Positions 7,098 to 10,950 of a stretch of 10,950 nt of DNA are shown piece by piece; the stretch's first letter is position 1, and each line of letters opens with the position of its first letter. A program made the position numbers and the translations under genes. The stretch lies in assembly GCA_013335425.1 (NCBI GenBank), contig JAAXVQ010000038.1, positions 1 to 10,950 of the forward strand, read 5' to 3'. The notes beneath the pieces are model-generated. The model saw only the letters and a list, made by a program, of their open reading frames with translations, ran no database searches and was not told the DNA's origin. This stretch comes from Candidatus Firestoneibacteriota bacterium. Its GTDB lineage: Bacteria > Oederibacteriota > JAAXVQ01.

Positions 7098-7871
7098 TTA
7101 ATGCGTGATGCGCACCGGCACGCCCTGACGCTTGAGATAGCGCTTGGCCTGCCCGATGGAAAAAGTGCCGTAATGAAAAATGCTCGCCGCTAAAACCGCA
7201 TCGGCCTGTCCTTGCCTCAACACCTCGGCCAAGTGCTTGAGCTTACCTGCGCCGCCGGAGGCGATCACCGGCACTTCCACGGCCCGGGCGACCGTACGGG
7301 TCAAGGCCAAGTCGTAGCCGTCCTGGGTACCGTCGCAATCCATGGACGTGAGCAAAATCTCACCCGCGCCCAAAGCGACTCCGCGCCGCGCCCATTCCAA
7401 CACGTCCAGCCCCGTGGCCGTGCGCCCGCCGTGAATGAACACTTCCCAACCTTGCGCCCCGGCACCCCGGCGCCGCCGGGCGTCGATGGCCAGCACGATG
7501 GTGCTGCGCCCGAAAACTTCCGAGGCTTTCTGAATCAATTCCGGCGACTGCACGGCCGCGGTGTTGAGCGAAACCTTGTCGGCCCCGGCCCGCAGCAGGT
7601 CCCGGATATCCAAAACCGTGCGTATGCCGCCGCCGACGGTTAGCGGGATGAAAATCTGCTCGGCACAGCGCTCCACCACATGCAGCATGGTCTTACGGCT
7701 CTCCACGCTGGCGGTAATGTCCAAGAAAACCAGTTCGTCGGCTCCAGCCCGGTCATAGACGCGCGCCTGGGCCACGGGATCGCCCGCATCGCGCAATTGC
7801 ACGAAGTTGACGCCCTTGACCACCCGGCCGTCTTTCACGTCCAAACAGGGAATGATGCGCTTGGCCAGCAT
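7098..7871 (-). CDS. hisF: Imidazole glycerol phosphate synthase, cyclase subunit
   Basis: HisF is the (beta/alpha)8-barrel partner of HisH; it uses ammonia channelled from HisH to turn PRFAR into imidazole glycerol phosphate and AICAR. At 257 residues it is full length. The N-terminus '[18 protein letters not shown]' carries catalytic D11, and 'LAIDARR' carries the second catalytic Asp, D130. Phosphate-binding loops are visible at 'TVGGGIR' (78-84) and 'IASGGAGK' (203-210). ATG at 7871 with AGGA upstream and 12 bp after hisA. It is arginine-rich (about 24 Arg to 10 Lys), in contrast to hisA just upstream. Confidence 0.97.
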   Translation of the reverse strand: MLAKRIIPCLDVKDGRVVKGVNFVQLRDAGDPVAQARVYDRAGADELVFLDITASVESRKTMLHVVERCAEQIFIPLTVGGGIRTVLDIRDLLRAGADKVSLNTAAVQSPELIQKASEVFGRSTIVLAIDARRRRGAGAQGWEVFIHGGRTATGLDVLEWARRGVALGAGEILLTSMDCDGTQDGYDLALTRTVARAVEVPVIASGGAGKLKHLAEVLRQGQADAVLAASIFHYGTFSIGQAKRYLKRQGVPVRITH

Positions 7872-7883
7872 AAGGGGCGCGTC

Positions 7884-8609
7884 CTAACTGGCGCCCAAGG
7901 CGATGGCTTCCTTCAGATCGAAGGCGCCGGTGTAAAGGGCCTTGCCGATAACCACCCCGCTGACACCGTATTTTTCCAAATTTTTCAAATGACGGATATC
8001 CTTCAAGGTGGCAACCCCGCCTGAGGCGATCACGGGAATTTTCAGCGCACAGGCCATGGCCTTAGTGCTCTTGAAATTCGGCCCCAAGAGCATGCCGTCG
8101 CGTTTGATGTCCGTAAAAACAATATTTTTCACGCCCAACTCCTGCATCTCCCGGGCAAAGTCAATGGCGGAAATATCCGTGGTTTCTTTCCAACCTTTCA
8201 CGGCCACCTTGCCGTCGCGCGAATCGATGCCGGCCACGATTTTGCTTGCGCCGAACTGCTTGAGCGCCTTGGCCAGAAAATCCTTGGTCAGGGCGTTGGT
8301 CCCCAAAATCACGCGCCGGACGCCTTTGCCCAAAATCTCCTTGATCAGGTCCAAATCGCGCACGCCTCCCCCGAACTGCACGGGGATTTTCACTTCCTTG
8401 GCGATCTGATAGACGTATTTTAAATTTTTCGGTTCTCCGGTCAACGCGCCGTCCAAGTCCACGACGTGCAGGTACTTGGCGCCCTTCAACTGCCAGAGTT
8501 TGGCGATGGAGACCGGTTCTTTCGAGTAGACGGTCTCGTCGCGGACATCGCCCCGAATCAAACGTACGCACCGCCCCTTGCGCAAGTCAATGGCTGGAAA
8601 AATAATCAT
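7884..8609 (-). CDS. hisA: ProFAR isomerase (phosphoribosylformimino-AICAR-phosphate ribotide isomerase)
   Basis: HisA performs the Amadori rearrangement of ProFAR to PRFAR on a half-barrel-duplicated TIM barrel. The 241-residue length is normal. Catalytic D8 sits in 'IFPAIDLRKGRCVRL', and D129 in 'VAGIDSRDG'; phosphate-binding glycines are in 'QFGGGVRD' (78-85) and 'VIASGGV'. The second half also has 'TDIKRDGMLLGPN', typical of HisA rather than bifunctional PriA or TrpF. The start ATG lies 4 bp after the hisH stop, with GAGGTGAG spanning that stop as the ribosome binding site. By hand count it has about 28 Lys and 11 Arg, opposite to its paralogue hisF next door, and several A/T-rich patches, so its coding style differs from its neighbours. 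Confidence 0.97.
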   Translation of the reverse strand: MIIFPAIDLRKGRCVRLIRGDVRDETVYSKEPVSIAKLWQLKGAKYLHVVDLDGALTGEPKNLKYVYQIAKEVKIPVQFGGGVRDLDLIKEILGKGVRRVILGTNALTKDFLAKALKQFGASKIVAGIDSRDGKVAVKGWKETTDISAIDFAREMQELGVKNIVFTDIKRDGMLLGPNFKSTKAMACALKIPVIASGGVATLKDIRHLKNLEKYGVSGVVIGKALYTGAFDLKEAIALGAS

Positions 8610-8613
8610 CTGC

Positions 8614-9228
8614 TCACCTCGTTCGGGCCAACATTTTGGCCAGATTGCGATAAATGGTCAAACCGGTATCTTGACTTTTTTCCGGATGAAATTGAATCCC
8701 GCAAAGCTGTCCCCGCCCCACGGCCGAGGCAAACGGTTTTCCGTAATCCGTGGTCGTGAGCACCACCTGCGGATCCTCGGGCACGCAATAAAAAGAATGC
8801 ACGAAATACATATACGCCTGATCCGGCACGCCGCGAAAAAACGGGCTCTTTTGCCGCACGGAAATCTGGTTCCAACCCATGTGGGGAACCTTGAGTTTCT
8901 TGGAAAAGGGCACCACTTTTCCGGGCAAAAGGCCCAAGCCCTCATGCCGGCCGAACTCTTCCGAATAATCAAAGAGCAGTTGCATGCCCAGGCAGATCCC
9001 CAAAAAGGGTTTGCCCGAAACCGCGGCTTCCTTGAGAGCTTTGATCAGCCGCCGGCTGGTCAAATGCTGCATGGCCTGTCCGAAAGCGCCCACCCCGGGA
9101 AGGATAACGGCCCGGGCGCGGCGGATCTCCGCAGCGCTGTTGACCAATTTTGATTTTAAACCCGCCTGGGCGCAGGCTTTCTGCACCGAATGCAGGTTGC
9201 CCATTTGGTAATCCACAATCGCAACCAT
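8614..9228 (-). CDS. hisH: Imidazole glycerol phosphate synthase, glutamine amidotransferase subunit
   Basis: HisH hydrolyses glutamine and passes ammonia through the HisF barrel. Starting at the third possible ATG (9228) the protein is 204 residues and begins 'MVAIVDYQMGNLHSV', the standard HisH N-terminus. The triad is C79 in 'GICLGMQ', and H181 and E183 in 'QFHPEKS'; 'PGVGAFG' (44-50) and 'MGWNQI' (117-122) are family signatures. ATGs at 9237 and 9246 would add 3 or 6 residues, but GAGAGGG at 9238-9244 is placed correctly (9 bases) only for 9228. It is separated from hisB by a 127-bp gap, the widest inside the his block, and is nearly contiguous with hisA. Confidence 0.96.
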   Translation of the reverse strand: MVAIVDYQMGNLHSVQKACAQAGLKSKLVNSAAEIRRARAVILPGVGAFGQAMQHLTSRRLIKALKEAAVSGKPFLGICLGMQLLFDYSEEFGRHEGLGLLPGKVVPFSKKLKVPHMGWNQISVRQKSPFFRGVPDQAYMYFVHSFYCVPEDPQVVLTTTDYGKPFASAVGRGQLCGIQFHPEKSQDTGLTIYRNLAKMLARTR

Positions 9229-9237
9229 ACCGGCCAT

Positions 9238-9244
9238 CCCTCTC
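9238..9244 (-). promoter_or_regulatory. Ribosome binding site that fixes the hisH start
   Basis: GAGAGGG on the minus strand lies 9 bases before the ATG at 9228. It directly abuts the alternative ATG at 9237 and lies partly within the one at 9244-9246, so neither of those can use it. This selects 9228 as the start. Confidence 0.65.
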
Positions 9245-9319
9245 ATGATCGCGTCATCAGACGCCGAAAATGAACGGCACCCGACAACTCACCGGGTTCT
9301 GAAAATCCCGGATAAATAC

Positions 9320-9343
9320 CCTGCCCCCCGTGCCGGGGACAGG
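9320..9343 (-). other. Intercistronic GC-rich hairpin between hisB and hisH
   Basis: Minus-strand transcript would fold CCTGTCCCC against GGGGGCAGG (9335-9343 with 9320-9328), nine pairs including one G-U, with a 6-base loop, starting 13 bases after the hisB stop. A second, smaller inverted repeat (CCGGG/CCCGG, 9292-9296 and 9307-9311) follows. There is no T-tract after either, so these are not clear terminators; they could stabilise the hisB 3' end or reduce read-through. Confidence 0.4.
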
Positions 9344-9355
9344 TTGATAAAGCCT

Positions 9356-9952
9356 TTATAACACCCCTTTGGTGCTGGGAATCCCGCGCACGCGGGCGTC
9401 CCGGGTCACGGCCGCGCGCAAAGCGCGACCCAAACCTTTAAACAACGCTTCCACCACATGGTGGGTGTTGCCGCCGGCCTTTTGCGTCACGTGCAGGGTA
9501 AGCCCGCCGGCCTGCACCAAAGCGCGTAAAAACTCCACCACCAATTCCGTATCAAATTCCGCCAAGCGGCGCTGGCGCAATTTAAGGCCGTATGCCAGGT
9601 ACGGCCGCCCGGAAACATCCACCACGGTTTCCACCAAGGTCTCGTCCATGGGAAGCTGGCAGGCGCCGTAGCGCACAATGCCCTGTTTGGACCCGAGGGC
9701 CCGCTGCAGCGTCTGTCCCAGGGTCAAACCCAAATCCTCCACCAGGTGATGCTGATCCACGTCCAAATCGCCCTGCGCCCGGATCTCCAGGTCAAAAAGC
9801 CCATGCGCGGCAAAGAGCGTCAGCATATGCTCCAAAAAGGGGAGGCCCAGCGACAGTCTGACTTTCCCGCTGCCGTCCAAATTCCAGGCCGCGCTGATCT
9901 GCGTTTCTTTGGTCTTGCGCGCCACGCGGGCGCGACGTTGCGTCAAAGCCAT
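9356..9952 (-). CDS. hisB: Imidazoleglycerol-phosphate dehydratase (monofunctional)
   Basis: HisB dehydrates imidazole glycerol phosphate to imidazole acetol phosphate, using a di-manganese site. From ATG 9952 it has 198 residues, the size of the stand-alone dehydratase. The two metal-binding repeats are present: 'VDQHHLVED' (H68, H69, E72) and 'GNTHHVVEA' (H164, H165, E168), together with 'LPFLEHML' (37-44), 'PMDETL' (101-106) and the C-terminal 'GIPSTKGVL'. Usual 'DDHH' is DQHH here, a tolerated change. There is no N-terminal HAD phosphatase domain as in the E. coli fusion, so histidinol phosphatase must be encoded elsewhere. An in-frame ATG at 10009 would add 19 residues but overlaps the hisC end and lacks the strong GGAAGGAG site that precedes 9952 by 9 bases. 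It starts 34 bp after hisC. Confidence 0.96.
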   Translation of the reverse strand: MALTQRRARVARKTKETQISAAWNLDGSGKVRLSLGLPFLEHMLTLFAAHGLFDLEIRAQGDLDVDQHHLVEDLGLTLGQTLQRALGSKQGIVRYGACQLPMDETLVETVVDVSGRPYLAYGLKLRQRRLAEFDTELVVEFLRALVQAGGLTLHVTQKAGGNTHHVVEALFKGLGRALRAAVTRDARVRGIPSTKGVL

Positions 9953-9961
9953 GATCCGGCG

Positions 9962-9969
9962 CTCCTTCC
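9962..9969 (-). promoter_or_regulatory. Ribosome binding site that fixes the hisB start
   Basis: GGAAGGAG on the minus strand, 9 bases upstream of ATG 9952, is one of the two best Shine-Dalgarno matches in the window. It supports the 198-residue product over a longer form starting inside hisC. Confidence 0.75.
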
Positions 9970-9986
9970 GGGATTGTCGGCCCGGG

Positions 9987-10853
9987 TCATTTCCCGGCCG
10001 AAAAAACACCCAGCAAACGATCGTTTTCCTCAGGCGTGCCCACGGTCAGGCGCAGGCAGTTCTCCAGGCCTTCGGTATTGCCGAAACTGCGTACTGCCAC
10101 GCCCTGAGCGGCCAGCGCGGCTTTCAACACCGCGGCCCGGGGATGCCGCACCAGCAGAAAATTGGCTTGGCTGGGAAACACGGTCAGCTCCGCCACAGCC
10201 TGCAAACGCACGTTCAGGCGTTCACGTTCGGCCTTGACCCTCTGCGCTTGCGCCTCCCAAATCTCCCCATGGTCCAGGGCGCGGCAGGCCACGGCTTGGG
10301 CCAAAGCGTCGACATTGTAAGGCAAACGCACCCGGTCAAGCAAGCGGATCACTTCCGGATCAGCCACCAAATACCCCAGACGCACACCCGCCAGGGACAT
10401 GGACTTGGAAAACGTTTTCAAGGTCACAACCTGCGGATACGCTTCCCGCAAACCGCGCAAATCGCGCTCGGCAAAAAGGCCGTACGCTTCGTCCAAAACC
10501 ACCAACCGGTCGGTTTCTGCCACCAACTTTTGCAAGTCCTCATAGTCGAAGGCATTGCCCGTGGGGTTGTTGGGGCTGGCGATAAATGCCAGCCGGCTGG
10601 CGCTGTGGTGCAATTCGGTTGCAAACATTTCGTCATCCAAGGACCAATCAGGACGCAAACGCACACCCACCGGCGTCCCCCCCGTGGCCATGGTCAATTG
10701 CCGGTACATGGAAAACGTCGGCGCGGGAAAAACCGTGCGCGTGCCCGGCCCGCCGTAGACCAAGAGCAAATCGCGAATGAGTTCATCCGAACCATTGCCC
10801 ACCAAGATCGCGTCCGGCGAGACCCTTTCGCGCTGGGCCAAACGCTCCCGCAA
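9987..10853 (-). CDS. hisC: Histidinol-phosphate aminotransferase, 5' end missing or disrupted
   Basis: HisC is a PLP enzyme of aminotransferase class I/II that makes histidinol phosphate from imidazole acetol phosphate and glutamate. Visible landmarks, numbered from the TTG at 10853: 'LVGNGSDELI' (17-26), 'PAPTFSMY' (43-50), 'ASPNNPTGN' (91-99, PLP-contacting Asn), 'LVVLDEAYGLF' (116-126, Asp and Tyr contacting PLP) and 'TFSKSMSLAGVRLGY' (147-161, with the Schiff-base Lys). The C-terminus ('LRLTVGTPEEN') is intact, ending 34 bp before hisB. About 288 residues are present where the family has about 350-370, so some 65-75 N-terminal residues, including the NENP region, are missing. They are not simply outside the window: upstream of 'LRERLAQ' the frame has no HisC-like sequence and hits a TAA at 10917-10919. 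TTG 10853 is therefore the limit of recognisable homology, not a believable start. See the adjacent entry for the discontinuity. Confidence 0.9.
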   Translation of the reverse strand: MRERLAQRERVSPDAILVGNGSDELIRDLLLVYGGPGTRTVFPAPTFSMYRQLTMATGGTPVGVRLRPDWSLDDEMFATELHHSASRLAFIASPNNPTGNAFDYEDLQKLVAETDRLVVLDEAYGLFAERDLRGLREAYPQVVTLKTFSKSMSLAGVRLGYLVADPEVIRLLDRVRLPYNVDALAQAVACRALDHGEIWEAQAQRVKAERERLNVRLQAVAELTVFPSQANFLLVRHPRAAVLKAALAAQGVAVRSFGNTEGLENCLRLTVGTPEENDRLLGVFSAGK

Positions 10854-10950
10854 GCTTTTCGTCGGGGTCGAGATCCTCGTTCTCTTCGAGCGATTCGCTC
10901 TCTTTGGCGATCTCTTTTATCTCAGCGTAATGCTTCAGCGAGAACTCGAT
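10854..10950 (-). other. Unexplained sequence upstream of broken hisC, possibly a frameshifted or foreign coding fragment
   Basis: The last 97 bases do not continue HisC in its own frame. Read on the minus strand in another frame they stay open from the window edge and encode an acidic, charged stretch including 'KHYAEIKEIAKESESLEENE' then 'DLDPDEK', unlike the HisC N-terminus. The frame stays open to a TGA at 10783-10785 inside hisC. The plus strand is also open here, with a hydrophobic translation I consider less likely to be real. The switch coincides with a HindIII site, AAGCTT, at 10852-10857. A chimeric join, an assembly error at a contig end or a real rearrangement would all fit; I do not recognise the fragment. 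Confidence 0.5.

Noticed and set aside
1..10950. tRNA, rRNA, CRISPR arrays, transposases, phage or defence genes
   Set aside because: None seen on either strand; coding density is high and the genes present are biosynthetic or envelope-related.

Overview
The window reads as a stretch of chromosome from a GC-rich (roughly 60% by eye), diderm, probably uncultivated bacterium. Diderm: one gene pairs a Sec signal peptide and fibronectin type III (Fn3) domains with a probable outer-membrane beta-barrel, and a pseudopilin-like gene is present. The mix of Fn3/barrel proteins, an atypical type II secretion pseudopilin homologue and a short HAMP protein beside amino-acid genes recalls candidate phyla such as Omnitrophota or Elusimicrobiota, but this is a low-confidence impression. 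No phage, insertion sequence, CRISPR, tRNA or rRNA is visible.

Layout. Positions 1-726 (+) hold the 3' end of a multi-Fn3-domain protein. Everything from about 829 to 10853 lies on the minus strand as one dense co-directional block. In transcription order it is hisC (5' end broken) - hisB - hisH - hisA - hisF - hisI - trpE - trpG - secreted Fn3/barrel protein - inositol-monophosphatase-family phosphatase - pseudopilin-like protein - HAMP membrane protein. It ends at a textbook intrinsic terminator at 776-810, which separates it from the convergent Fn3 gene. Most gaps are 0-60 bp; trpE/trpG overlap by 4 bp and trpG/Fn3-barrel by 11 bp. A good sigma70-type promoter (TTGACG-N17-TAAAAT) lies in front of the phosphatase, so the last three genes can probably also be transcribed on their own.

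How the genes work together. HisI, HisA, HisH/HisF, HisB and HisC cover consecutive steps of histidine synthesis, from phosphoribosyl-AMP to histidinol phosphate. HisB is only the dehydratase, so a separate histidinol-phosphate phosphatase is needed; the IMPase-family protein at 2002-2850 is an attractive candidate (HisN type), though unproven. TrpE and TrpG form anthranilate synthase, the first step of tryptophan synthesis. hisG, hisD, hisE and the rest of trp are not in the window. The downstream envelope genes have no obvious metabolic link.

Oddities: the hisC reading frame loses HisC similarity at a HindIII site about 95 bases from the right edge and then meets a stop, which suggests a frameshift or a chimeric join; hisA is lysine-rich while its partner hisF is arginine-rich; the pseudopilin-like protein lacks the prepilin cleavage motif; and the HAMP protein has no output domain. 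I did not find a convincing previously undescribed system here; the region is mainly a biosynthetic operon with an unusual envelope-gene tail.
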